A stretch of DNA of 64,000 nt from assembly GCA_963691815.1 (NCBI GenBank), contig OY829662.1, positions 19,436,276 through 19,500,275 on the forward strand, in the 5' to 3' direction. Position 1 is the stretch's first letter. Every line of letters starts with the position of its first letter. The stretch is from Echiichthys vipera. Taxonomy: Eukaryota; Chordata; Actinopteri; Perciformes; Trachinidae. The notes beneath the pieces were generated by a model that did not search any database, had not been told where the DNA came from, and saw nothing but the letters and a program-made list of their open reading frames with translations. The position numbers and the translations under genes are program-made. Shown piece after piece: positions 46,888 through 59,880 of the stretch.

Positions 46888-47639
46888 CATGGAGTGTAAA
46901 ACTGTAAAATAAAAAACATAAAATAAAAAGCGTGTGAAAAGCTTAATATGAGGTCTGTCTGCACCTGGTGATTTATTGAGATAAAAGGTTTTGTATTCTA
47001 AAGGATCTCATTAAATCATCTAGAAAAGCACAAGCACGAGCACAAGCACAAGGCCTAGTAGGCTGAAAAAAATCATGCATGCAGGCTGAAATTCATCATG
47101 GTGCCATCAGGATTAAACTACTGTATGAAGTCCCTTACCGGTTAGGCTAATTTATATAGTGTAAACATTGAAAACTCATTTCAGCTGAGGATGTAGAAAC
47201 ATCCAGTTATATCTGAGAAGTCTGGTGGGTGTGTATAGGTGTGTATTGTTAAAGTGTAGCGGCTGATTTTTCAGGTGATTTAATGAAGAAAACAGTGAAC
47301 AGAGTCACGCTTCATTCACTGAGCCAAGCAATGTTTTGTCATCTGCTTCTATCATGTTTTCAAGGCCGCTGTGGACGGTTGTATGTTCAGCGCCGTGCTG
47401 TATGCAGTGAAGGAATATCAACTTCTAATCTGCGTTATTTCCAGCCCTAATTATTACTTATCATATTCTAATTTGATTATACGCTGTTATAGTGGTTTGT
47501 ATCAGTTTACATACAATATAATCCACACTACAAGTGGTTTCCAGTATCAACTTTGCTGATTTTCTACTAATCACACCACAGACGGTAACACACTATTAGT
47601 TATAGTTCGTAATTCATTTGACTTATTTATTTTCTTCCT

Positions 47640-47710
47640 CTGTACTTGCTTCTCAGTCATTGAGCTGCTGCAATACCTGAGAATCAATAAAGGCTTATCT
47701 TATCTAAATA
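47640..47710 (+). repeat. Possible LINE tail
   Basis: 'gagaatcaataaaggcttat' followed by cttatcta resembles LINE 3' tails with short pentanucleotide repeats. Nothing upstream is recognisable. Confidence 0.25.
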
Positions 47711-47887
47711 GTGAAGGTTATGAAATTAATCTACAGAAAGGGGGAAATCAAAATATTCTGTCTCAGATAATGGTCTGTAAATAACACCAAACCACAACAA
47801 AAGATAAGACCTTATGAGAAAAGACATCAAGTCAACATATAAATCCCATTACATTTGTTGAATCTGCAGGCGAGTCATCCATCCTCT

Positions 47888-47936
47888 CGCTATCTACGGC
47901 GGCAACATGTTTAAATGTTAGCCGCCGTAGATAGCG
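47888..47936. repeat. Perfect 16-bp inverted repeat (hairpin)
   Basis: cgctatctacggcggc at 47888-47903 and its exact inverse at 47921-47936. The stem continues aacat/atgtt with a single bulged A at 47920. GC-rich stem in an AT-rich setting. Confidence 0.9.
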
Positions 47937-48853
47937 CCGTAAAATCCTGAGTAAATATGGAGACCCTGCGTTTCCATTACATATGGCGAACCGGAGATGT
48001 TTGATATGAATTTTCCAGTGCAGCGTCTGTCATCAACATGGAGTAACACCGAAGATATCTGCCCTGCACCGAGCCTTTATCATCATCAGCACACGTGTCG
48101 CTGGGACTTTTCACACCAACATTCATTACACCTCTGCAAAGCTCAAGCAAAGAAAAATGGTTGCCTGCAGCAAAGAATGGGATGCAGTCCACAGGGGATA
48201 ATAACAATAAATAAATAAATAAATAACCTGACAGCTTCTGGCTGATATTGACACATATATTGTTGCCTCATGCATGTGGGCAGGGCGACGTCTCAGTGTG
48301 ATGAATAATGATCTCTACAGGGGGGAAAATTATTAATGAGCTTCCCACTACATAGAATGTCTGTTGTGCAGCACGACTGTGGATGCCGGCTTACATTAAG
48401 CGTGGAATTTAAAGGGTTCATGCACGTGTGTGGGATAAATGTGCTGCGTGAATATTTGAGTATTGTGTGTCTGCATGTTTAACCTGCAGCGATGCAACGA
48501 GTCTAATCAGTGTGGGATTTGTCTGAGAATACAAATGCAAAACAAGTGTCCAAGGCGCCTATCTGAAAAATGAAACGCTGTAGAAAACAAGATTTTGGCT
48601 CAAAGAGCAGCCTTTAGTTTGTAACGAGTAAACTAAAATAAGATGATTATAACCCTGAGCGAATTATTCTTACAAGTGAATGGAGCGTTCGAAGCTCTGG
48701 GCAATGTCTAGTGCAGTTTTTAGAGCTAATGTAATCTCGTCATTCTCTCTTTTTGTATTTGTAGGCCGTCTGTATTTCATTTCATTTCATTTAATTCATC
48801 TCTCTGCCTGTTTCAGTGTTTTCATTATTCATTAAAATGGCCTTCAATCTAGG

Positions 48854-48983
<130 letters not shown>

Positions 48984-49630
48984 CATTTCATTATTCATTT
49001 TATCCCTGAGATGCTGGCTCATAACTAACACCAATTACCTGATTGTATTAGAAAGGAAACAAGGGTGGTCGTTGTAGGTGATGACAAATTCGAAGTGTTG
49101 GCAGACAGCGTGTAAAAAAACCCCATTGCTTTTTGTCTTAATAAATGACCACAGCTCTGTTTGCTGCGATGCAAACTGAGCTTCTGAGCTGTTTAAAAGA
49201 AATGTTTATTAATTCAGAGACAAAAAATCGGTGAATACATTATTTGAACTTTTGGGAAGAGGGACAGGGGGATGCTAATGAGACCAGAACCTACACAGAA
49301 TAATAATAATGAGGTCAAACTGTTATGTACTATAATTGATAATGAATAAATACTTTAATAATTATAACAGGTGAGTTGGTTTGCTCTGTCTGGTTGATAT
49401 GTATGTTTTTACAACAAGCCCTCATATTTGGTAACTGTGACCTTTGGGGGAAGAAAGGTGATCTCCACTGATCTTTCACAACATAGTCTGTGTGTAGTAC
49501 CTGGGGAGTATTATGGCATATGTGAACAGAGCTGTATAAAGCCTTCTTTTGTGGGTTCACTTGAGTGTGGAATTAGAAAGAAGGGAGCTTATCAGACATC
49601 TGTAGCTCACTAGCAGATGCATCTCGAGGA

Positions 49631-49751
49631 TTCAAGATTCAAGATTCAAGAAGCTTTATTTATCCCGAGGGAAATTATTGTGCAACAGTTTCGATACAAA
49701 GGCGGAAAAGGATCAGAGTAACAATAAGCATAAACATAAATCAAATCAAAA
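49631..49751 (-). mobile_element. LINE-like 3' end with (TTCAAGA)n tail
   Basis: On the minus strand the text ends 'aatttccctcgggataaata' aagcttcttgaatcttgaatc. This is the same short hairpin-plus-AATAAAG ending seen at 39166-39216 and in family A SINEs, with a TTGAATC repeat. Its upstream part runs directly into the 69-bp inverted repeat. Confidence 0.6.
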
Positions 49752-49903
49752 TAAAGCTAACGTCAGATAAATCAAGCAATGAACCAAGTGTGACAGAGTG
49801 CAACAGACGTCGTGGTTAAGCATAGGTATATACACTTAACCACGACGTCTGTTGCACTCTGTCACACTTGGTTCATTGCTTGATTTATCTGACGTTAGCT
49901 TTA
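49752..49903. repeat. Perfect 69-bp inverted repeat with 14-bp spacer
   Basis: Arms 49752-49820 and 49835-49903 are exact inverse copies with no mismatch over 69 positions. The arm begins taaagctaacgtcagataaa and ends cgtcgtggttaag. The spacer is cataggtatataca. The arms carry no known terminal-repeat motif, and I see no target duplication around them. Confidence 0.95.
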
Positions 49904-51693
49904 CATTAGCTGTTACTAGCATAACACACCCAAGTCACTGCTGCATTAGAAGAACTGGAAACAGCGTCCCGTTCATACCTATGAAAGCTGCTCAGTGGTG
50001 AGTGAAGCCCAAAAAGTTCAACTACTGCGTCTAAAAATACCCGGATGCTCGGCACTGCTGGCCGAGCAGGCTCGCGGGTGAAAACTACAAAGCATTTGAT
50101 CAGATGTGCCTTTCGTTTAGACGGATACACCATTTTCGGGTTAAAAATGCAAAAAAGTGAAAACCCCCCTCCGCAGTGGAAATCTTAATAAAGCTTCACC
50201 GTTGTATTTCCGTGCAAAGGGGTAAAAACTCAAAAGTGGGCTCTGATCTGCTCACACTGGCTCACATCGCGTACGTGTCAATGTAACATCCATGTGCAGA
50301 TTACAGGTAGACAACAACAAACATGCAGGACTATTTCCATCGGTCGGAGATTCAAGTTGCCTGGGTGGGAGCAGAGGCGGTGGGAGGCTGCAGACCGTGC
50401 TGCAGATCCCTGTCACACTGTACGGCGTCCTGCTTCTCCACTCTTAGAGAGAGTAAAAGGAAGTTTCTACGCACGCACAAGCCCTAACCAGGTGGCATAT
50501 TTCCCCCCAAAGATGCTCGTCTAAACGCGGAATAAAAAGTAAGAACGTAACGCCACTTTTGCGTTTTCTTTCTAGATCGTCTTCATCTCAACAGGGCCTA
50601 ATATTACGGCGAGTATTAATAATGTATAGGCAAACCTTTATCTCCATGAGAACACGTTGTACTTTGGAAACAGTACCATCAGCCCCCAGGTTAGGTAGCA
50701 GTATTTGCCTCCTTCTGTGTTGTCATTTTCAGCTCAGTCAGTCTCACACTGTAATTGCCCAAAGAGAAAGGGCTTGATGAGGCGTTTCAGTCTGAGCAAG
50801 AGAGCCGGAAAAGTCCCATGGAGCCGCGTCAGGATGGGAGGTACACTTAAAGCCTCTTCCCAACCTTGTTCAGAGGCCCTCCTCTGATCGATTTTATGCG
50901 TCGGGGAGGCACTCCTCACTAAATGGTCCCTTTCTTCACACTGAGGTGATAAAAACGGCTAGTCCACTTCTCACTTCCTTTGCTTGTAAGCCTTTGGGGA
51001 GTTTCTCCAGTGATCTCTGCGAGGAACCACACCGGAAGCCTGCTTTGAGGCTTTGAGAGCGGTCAAAGGGGACTCTTAAGCCAGCTTGGATGTTCAGCCT
51101 TATCGGAACATGGATCTTACAAGCAGGTGCTAACACTCCCTCCAGTCCCCTAAATTATAGTCAGTGTGAGGCCATGAAGCACACTTAAATGTTTTTTCTG
51201 CAGACCCCATTAATACACATGTCCTGTTATGAATCATAATAACCCATTTGCATCATTTTATATCTCACATATGGAGGCGCTTTGTATTTCCACCCTGTCA
51301 AATCCCGCAAGACATACACAGTTTTTCAACACCTCATTTACACATTTCTCATTCTATCATTCATCCTTGAAAAGAAATTGAAAGTCAGCATTATAGAAGA
51401 CTACGCTTTCACACTTTTCACTCTACTGCTAGCGCTTAAACAACCACTGAACAAAAGAAAGCACACACCATTTGCATGATTAAATTATTACCACTAATGC
51501 AACCGGTCAGATTCTGTCTTTAAGTGCATTAAATGGTCAAAGCTGGTACAAGTACAAGTACAAGCTTATACAACCTGTGTTTTGTGCAGCCTTGTGAATA
51601 GAAAAAGTAATAAATTAGTTAAAGACTTGATTATACAAGGTGGAATCATTATTTCATCATTTTTGAACTGACTTTTAAATAGTTATTCTAGAC

Positions 51694-52237
51694 CAGGGGT
51701 CTGCAACCTTTGCTATCAAAAGAGCCATTTCCCCTGTTCCACCAAAGGAAATGTGTCCAGAGCTGCACAGCTTATAAAGTTTTATATATAGTTACAAGAT
51801 ATATACAAAAAACTATACTTTTTGCATTTTTGCAAATTATAGAAAGACAATAAAGAAAAGTATTAACATTTTTATTCCTATTATTACCTATTAGAAAATG
51901 TAGTCGTTCGCTAATTTCTCACCACATATCAGGCATACAGGTCATCGTTGGCAACACTTTTTTGGAGGGGGTTTATCCACGGTTAGCATACTGACAGTAC
52001 GCGTCAGAAACTCAAGATTATCTACCTGCACTGAACCGTGGATGTAAGATGTGACGTATATTTTAGTTTCACATAATATGAACTCCAAGATAGCAGGTGT
52101 TCCCTTCGAAAGATTGTCCACTGTGCCAAAAAGATGTTATTTATGTCCATGTTATTTATTTGCAAATGTACAGGAAGCCACTGAAAAGAGGCTGAAGAGC
52201 CGCATGAGGCCCAGGAGGCGAAGGTTGCAGACCCCTG
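51694..52237. mobile_element. hAT-superfamily non-autonomous transposon
   Basis: 544 bp. Inverted termini are caggggtctgcaacctttgc (left) and caggggtctgcaaccttcgc (right, inverted). A perfect 8-bp target duplication, ttctagac, lies at 51686-51693 and 52238-52245. The interior contains 'aagagccatttcccctgttc' and 'gaagagccgcatgaggccc', typical of hAT subterminal regions, but no transposase frame. Confidence 0.9.
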
Positions 52238-55200
52238 TTCTAGACTAGCATAACTTTTACATTGTTAATGTGAACATAACATTCATTTTCGCCATATGAA
52301 TAAGAAACATTAGCATCTCATCTCTCATCCGGTATAAAGTTTCCCTAATATTAGCTGCACTCTCGTAGGATGCATTAGATTTGTATTAAAACTGAACAAT
52401 AAAGAGCATAATGATATTGCTTTGTAAAAAAGAAAAACTGTAGCATAACATAACATAATAAAAAAACTGGATGTTTATATCACTTTTACAGCTTATTGAC
52501 ACTAAAAGTATGTGGTAGACGCGTCTCTCGCACACCCGGAAATATTCGATGTAATGAAACAAGCAACAGGTGGTGAATCCAATAGTAGATGGTGTAATAT
52601 GACAACCTCATTTCAAGATAGCAGGCAAATATTTTCCCTGATGAAAGTGATAACACTGTGAGGTGCTGTGAAGATTCACCAATCAGAGCGTGGCTGCAGA
52701 TCACTGTTCCTGAGTCAGTGAGACCTTTGAGACGCAACTTATTTCCCCAAAAGTTTGAATCTGGCGTCACTTCAGGATGGTCAACTTTCTCCTCACAGAA
52801 CGTGACAAAGACAGATTTAAAAATAAAATCCTAACATTCCCCTAATGAGCAATGATTGAGTGCAGCTGCCAGAAAAAAGATACTCCCACCGATGTTTGAT
52901 CTTTGCCTCTCATTTCTTTATCATCTTTTAATATAAAGCGTTGCAGCCCAGACATGGTGGTGAACGTTAATGTACTCTGCAAAGTCTCTCTGTGGAGATA
53001 TTGCATAAGATTCTTTGAACTTATTGTGGTTATACTTGTTTTTCCTATGCCTGTGGAAACAATCCTTCAGAGAAAGGTGCTGTGTATGTTCAACCACTGG
53101 GGGTGCTAAAATCTGAAACTTTGGGCCTCCACTAACTTAGTGTGTACATACACATCAGTGTTTTGATCATATTTGGGATATGGCATTTACATGGAGCATG
53201 ACATATCCACGTGTACAGTATCCAGGTTCTTTAATACTAGGATAAAGTGTTAACAATAACAAAACAACCAGGAAACTCCAAAGACCTGATCACAACCAGG
53301 ATGCTAGTCAACATGTAAACATGATCATAGTTACGTTTCAGTGAACAGTTAAACACTAATGACGAACCCTAACCCAAAACATCTCAACTACTTGTAAAAC
53401 ATGAGAAACAAAGTATTTACAATATTTTACTGTTAAATTTAACCGTAGGGCAGGCAGGGGCTCCGACCGCCTGTATGTAGCACCACCACGCAATAATACT
53501 AATAGACTCTGGTGTGATTCAAACTCATGATTCTCTGTATTATTGCGTACCGGAGCAAAACGGTAGGTACAGGTGACGCTCCAACTTAAAAAAAATCAAC
53601 TCCATCCAAAATCCTCACGCTCCGTTCACATAGTCTGGTCCCCGTTATACTTCGATATACTTTGGCGTCATTTGTCTAATTTTATAATACTTGAGGTTGC
53701 TGTCCTCAGGGATGTCTTTTATTTCAGTGTGACCCTCAAGTTGACATCAAAGGTTACCATAGGTTGGCTAACGAAGGTCTGGGCATTCTGTGACTAGTTT
53801 GATTTGGGTTTTCTGTAGTTCTTTCTGTAGCATAGGTCTCCAACCAAGGAGTTGGGACCAAAACAAGAGGTCACATGATGATTTCCTAAGCAAGTGAATA
53901 CTGTATAGTTTTTACCTCTCCAGGCCCATAAAAATTATTAAAATCAAGCAGTCTGATAATGGCAATTCACTGATAGATTGAACTGCTAACATCATGCACC
54001 CTATGACAATGGACCACAGGTAAACATTGTTCGTATTACGGGGTCACAAGCTTTTTTTTTTTAGAGATCATTACTCCTGTGTTTTATCATTGCCAAACTC
54101 TTTTATTTCTTTTTGAACTCCTTTTTGAATCTGCTTTCCAGGAGAGGATTTATCTAACACTGCCATATTTGCAGATGCGTAGGTGGGAAGTGCATGAACA
54201 ATCTTACATTCATCTGACATTTGGACTCAGACTTCAACTCACCGAGGAGTATAAAGAAGATAGATGGTCAAATTTATCGAGCTTGTAATGTTGCAGCAGC
54301 GATTTAGCAACATTTTGGAAAACTTTTACTGCAGCAGCCGATACTTACTTAGACTGAAACATTAATTGCAGCCTTGGGCAGCATGAGTGGTACAGTAGAT
54401 GGTGGGGTAAATTTTTATTCGTGCTATATTATTTGCAATATGTAACCAGCTATTTTAACACCCCCTCAACCATTGAACTTGAGCAACTAGCCCGTCAGTC
54501 ATACAATCAACCATTGATTTCTTCTCCAAGAAAGGAAGGAAGGAGAAAAACACCTGGAACTACTGTAATTCCCCAACACAATGAGAAAGGAAGAATGAAA
54601 GCACTTCATGTGCCTTCTTAAGAGGACTCCGGAGTCTAGAATATCCATGTGGTGACGTTCAGTATAGCTCCAGATTAGATTTTTCTCTCTATAGAGTAAT
54701 GAGTCCAACAGAGAGACAGACAGGTGGACAGACAATAGGCGCTTGCGTTAAATAGAGGGAGGAGGACAGTGCCACAGCAAATAATGAGCTTGGGGAGATT
54801 TTCACATCCCTGATCCATCTCATGTTTAGAGAGGTCAGTCACCCACTGAGCTGCAGGCTAATTGACTTTTAATTAGCGTCTGATCAAACACACATGCAGC
54901 CATGCCAATGCACACACAAACTCCTGTGGGTTATCACAAAATGTCCTTCACTGCCATTCGAAATCCTGTTCTGCCTGCTCAGAGCAATCATCTGTATTTT
55001 TCATCTGAAGAGGTTTTTTTTTTAGCTACAAACAAATAGGGACCAACCTATACTCACAAAATGAACTTCAAATGTTAATGGAAAATACAATAATACCTTT
55101 ACAATAATACTTTTAACGACCATGCACTGTGCTCCAGGAGTGCTGGGGAACACTCATTCATGAACCTTCTGACTCGACAGCTTTAACTTGTCATTGAAGT

Positions 55201-56067
55201 GTGAATTGTTGGCAGAAGGGCACAATTCTTAAATGTGTTATTCTTGAATGTTTGATAATGTCTTTGAAGTCAGTTAACCATTAGCCTACTTGAGAATGTT
55301 GGCGGATAAAAATGTTTAACAATGAAATGACCTCTTCGATTATAATTCTCTTTCAGGTGTTTCAAAGCATCTGCCTGTAAAATATAAAAACATTTTTTTT
55401 AAAAGTTGTATGAACACCTGAAAGGCAAAATTTCACCGTAAGTGCAGAGAAAGTTAATTTGAGGGTCTGATTTGAAGGCTTTGTCATTTGAGTGCTTGAT
55501 GCCAAACAGGTCAGGGAGCTGTTGTGTAATATTCATCTTTTAACCAATCATCGTAAAACCTACTTTTGCATTACTGCACAACAGTTGATCATTTGAATAT
55601 TGGAAATGTTGTAGACACGGTGGCAGAGCAAAGTCAATCCAAATTCCTCAACCTCATATAGTAACATTTGAAGCCTCATCCCGTACTGGAAAATCGGATT
55701 GGACCTGAATATTTCTGATTCGGATAGACACCCGTCTTACAGTTTACATTTTCACTGCAGCACTCGAGATATCAAGTGAGAATCACACGCAAGTCCATCT
55801 TGTCGGGCTTCAAGTAATGTGTTTGTGTCCGCACCACTAGCATTTTGGCACCATGTGCTACTGTCAGCTACAGGCATAGTAGAGGAAACTGTTCTTTCAA
55901 AACAACAACAATGGTGGCTCCAAAAGAGTAGAAGCTCCAACAGTATCAGTATTTTCTGCAGTGAAAGAAAGGCACTGAAGGCTTTGCTCGATGAAAAAGA
56001 CAAAAATCTCTTCCTAAATTTGATACATCACGTGGATAACTGATCTGATTGGTTGAAGTTAGCCCGT

Positions 56068-56068
<1 letters not shown>

Positions 56069-56094
<26 letters not shown>
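56069..56094. repeat. (AT)n microsatellite
   Basis: About 13 AT units. Confidence 0.9.
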
Positions 56095-56099
<5 letters not shown>

Positions 56100-56375
56100 G
56101 ATGCTTAATATAATCACCTGCCAAGTATTTGTTTCAAGGTGCCTGCCCTTTTTACCGTGTAACAAACCATCTGGTGCATCAGGTGACAGTTGGGTCAAAT
56201 TAAATTTTGATTGCAATCTGCAACAGATTGTTCATTATTAGCTTTGAGGCTCATCAGAAGATGACTGGCTGATGAACTGTAGTGCTACGATGTGAATAGA
56301 ACAAAAAACATCCATGCCTAAAAGTATTCTTACATCCATTCTCACTATGAACATTAATTCCTTATGTTCCTGCTG

Positions 56376-56497
56376 ATTCAATTCAATTCAATTCAATTTT
56401 ATTTACAGTGCTAAATCATAGCAAAAGTTATCTCAGGACACTTTACAGACTAGGTAGAGACCACACTCTATGACTTATTTAAGATTTACATAGACCC
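56376..56497 (-). mobile_element. L2 LINE 3' end, truncated copy
   Basis: The inverse of the L2 tail: 'ttcaattcaattcaatttta' at the left, then 'gcaaaagttatctcaggaca' and ctttacagactaggtagagacc. Homology to 14765-14884 stops near 'tagaccc'. Confidence 0.9.
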
Positions 56498-56993
56498 GAT
56501 AAGGGCAACGGATCATAAATGCTTCCCGTGTCACTCTAGGGGGCAAGGACAAAACCTATTTAGTCATCTAATTTGGAGATCATGTTGAAAAATTAATAAA
56601 AACATGAAGAAGAAGAATTTTTTCAAAGGGAGGCAGAGACATCGGCCCACCATGTCATTCCTCTTCACCATCATTTTGGATTCCTCCCAAGTACAGGGTA
56701 TAAAACTAAAATAAAAATCCACCAAAAGCACATTTTTCTCACTTCAACTTGCCGCTTCCCTCTACCATTCACGCCTCCTCATTCTTCAAGTCTGCGTTTC
56801 TCTTCTCCTCACTCTGCCATCTCTTTCTTCACCCTCCCTCTCCTACCTGATGTAGTGTTAAAGGCGGGGGGGCCTGTACATAATAGCGTTAAATGTGAGG
56901 ATTGTCATGGCTTTGTGATTGCAGTGAAAAGCTCGCCTTTCCCTCAACAGCACCTCCAGTCTGAGCTCAGGGTCAAGACGAAGAGGGGGAGGG

Positions 56994-57140
<147 letters not shown>

Positions 57141-57412
57141 GGAGGAGAAATGGAAAGGCGGTAACAAGTGATTGAAATACAGCACTGGACGCAATAAACA
57201 TCCTTTGAAATTAGGGACACAATCCACCCTTTGGGAGACATAATGAGGTTCACACTAAAATCATCCGTGTGTAAAAACACACCAGTCACAAAACGAGACA
57301 TTCCAGGAAATAAGAAGAGAGTTTAAAGCTCTTGTCTCCGTCTCCTACCGAACAAAGTGAGGGCTCAGTGGTTTATACAGGGAGATGATATCGTCTAGTT
57401 TGTCACCTCTAG

Positions 57413-57413
<1 letters not shown>

Positions 57414-57451
<38 letters not shown>
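57414..57451. repeat. (GT)n microsatellite
   Basis: About 18 GT units. Confidence 0.95.
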
Positions 57452-57453
<2 letters not shown>

Positions 57454-58938
57454 CATGGATGAATCATCTGAGTCTGATGCATTCTGATTGTACTCTCCTG
57501 TGAGGTGAATGTCAATAGACATAGTGCTCTCCCAGCCATAGTGGCGCACCTTGAGCAGCGGTGTCATTGACATTTATCTCTGACAGGGATAAGAGCGCCT
57601 CTGTGGGGCGATTGATGATACAGACCAGCTGTGATGACTCTCTACCTCACCGTGGTCATAAGTAGAGAGAAATAAGGGGGCTTCCGTCCCCGACTGGCTC
57701 ATTGAGCATCGGGCTAATCCAGTGGTAGGACAGTGAGGCACCAGCAGCAAGTGTAAGGAAATATCTTCTGTGGCACAAAGTCACCGTCAATTAATTCAGG
57801 TCACACAGACTATAGCTTCACAGAACTGTGATGCCCATTACTGGTCTGTGTGAACGCCTTTTAATGTGAAAAACACCTTCCCGACTGTGTGGGTCTTCTT
57901 CTGCTGAATTATTTCGATATCAAGAAAGGTCAAGATCAAAAATGTCCCTGTTCACTGTAACAGAAGTCATCTGAGGCATCATTTCCTACAGAGACATCGC
58001 TCATCTGGATCCTTTTTCAACAGTTACTGTGTGCTAACGGCAACAGAATTCAAAAGTGGGTTGAGTTATTTTGGGTGTCCAGCTTTCAAAAATAAAAATC
58101 CTGTTCTTTTCCTGCATACACAATGTTAGGTGACTCACTGTCACAATCTATTTCTCTGTCCCTCCTTTGAGCAACATTCTCCATTTACCCTGCCCCTTTA
58201 CTTTCTTCCCTCCTAGCTGTCTGCTGTTATCCGCCTGCTGGACCTTCTGCCATTTGAACTATAGATGTCTGTAAGCTATTTACAATAAAATCACTGAAAT
58301 CCCCCTGCTGCCCCCTCAACTCCAATCCCTGTTCTCATATTCCCGACAGTGACAGTGAAACATAAAAAACACTCGTGACTTTATACTGTGACGACCCCTC
58401 CGCTTCACTGGGTGTGCCTGTTTTGCTTGCTCCTCTCTTTTGTCTTTCAAGATCGGGTTCAAGGCAGAGGGTTGTTAGCTTCATGAGCCACACCTGGGCA
58501 TGGTGTGGCACTGCCTATAACAGCTCACCAACTGCCACAGCCTTCCCTTCCCCTGCCGGCACAGCGGTCCATTTGGTTTTGTTAGTCCCCAACATTTCCA
58601 CACCCATACATGCAGACACGACTGATGACTGACTTCCGCCTTCCTTTCTATTTTGTAAATGAATATGCTTATTTTACTCTTGCACTCATCCGGTCTCCCA
58701 TCTTTGTTGCAGCCTAGGAGTCATGATGTAATAATACATTAAAACAAAAGGACAAAGGTCAGCTCCTTAGGTGTCCTTGGTCTTAAATCCGGTTGCACGA
58801 CTGGGATCTCCAACCCCTTTTGTTTGTTTCTTTAAACTTTGAGAAACATTATCTGATTCATAAATAAAACTTTGGTTTATTCTCTTGTCCAAAAGACTTG
58901 TCCTCAATATGTTTCTCTCTCTTTGTGAACATTTGTTT

Positions 58939-59235
58939 GAAGAAGAAGAAGGAGAGGAATTCCTGTATTTGTCCCGCAACGGGGAAATTCGATTTTTTTC
59001 AGTCGTTATTCATGTTCCACACACACAGGCCCGAAATACACACACATGCACAGACAGGACCTATATACATGCAACTAATGGAGAGATGTTAGAGTGAGGG
59101 GGCTGCCAGTGACCAGTGCCCCGAGCAGTTTGGGCTTCGGTGCCTTGCTCAACAGCACCTTGGCAGTGCCCAGGAGATTAACTGGCACCTCTCTAGCCAC
59201 CAGTCCACGCTCCATTCATGGTCCACACAGAGACT
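58939..59235 (-). mobile_element. tRNA-derived SINE, family A, copy 3, head missing
   Basis: The tail (GAAGAAGAA, ttcctgtatttgtcccgcaa) and body ('gacaggacctatatacatgc', 'cggtgccttgctcaacagca') are present. Similarity ends at 'ggtccacacagagact', so the tRNA-related head is lost (5' truncation). Confidence 0.85.
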
Positions 59236-59841
59236 ACACAATTACTTCCAAAAGTTGTACAAGACTTGATTATTATCATGAATGTTTCTCATACTGTGAA
59301 ACCTGCATAGGTACCCTTGAGTGATTGCAGAGACACACGCCTTTTCTAAACCTCCATATCTATTTGCAAAAAGCCATTTTCTGGTCTCAAACTGTCTGCT
59401 ATTCCACAAGATGAGCCAGGGATTGAGACGGAGGACGTGATGAACATGAAGTGAGACAAAAATCTAGCAGCTCTTTTTTTCCACCTAAGGAGAAGTGTCG
59501 TGGTGTGAGGTCTTTAAAGGAGGAAGTCAAACTCCTCGAGGGGGAGTTGCCATAATATGCAACAAAGCCAGAGCAAACTCTGCCAAGCTTTTTCCACTCT
59601 AGAAACGTGCGATATTCAACGTGCAACATGAAAAGCGTTACATGGGCACGTGGAGTAAGCACATGAAGAGCCTGGTGTGAGGAAAGAAGTCCTTCTGAAT
59701 CCACACCAGCTATAAAATGGTAGCCTCATGTCTTTTTAGATAGCCGCCATGGCTCCCAGTGGAATGAATCCTTTGAATGGCCCATTAAATCATTAAAACA
59801 ACCTCCCATTCAGAGACCCCTGCTGCATAAGTTATTAACTA

Positions 59842-59880
59842 CACACACATACATACACACACACACACACACACTCACAC
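59842..59880. repeat. (AC)n microsatellite, interrupted
   Basis: AC repeats with acat and actc interruptions. Confidence 0.9.

Noticed and set aside
50294..50524. 76-codon plus-strand frame with many Arg and Pro
   Set aside because: The sequence around 50140-50530 looks GC-richer than its surroundings and could be part of a repeat, but no motif supports a gene.
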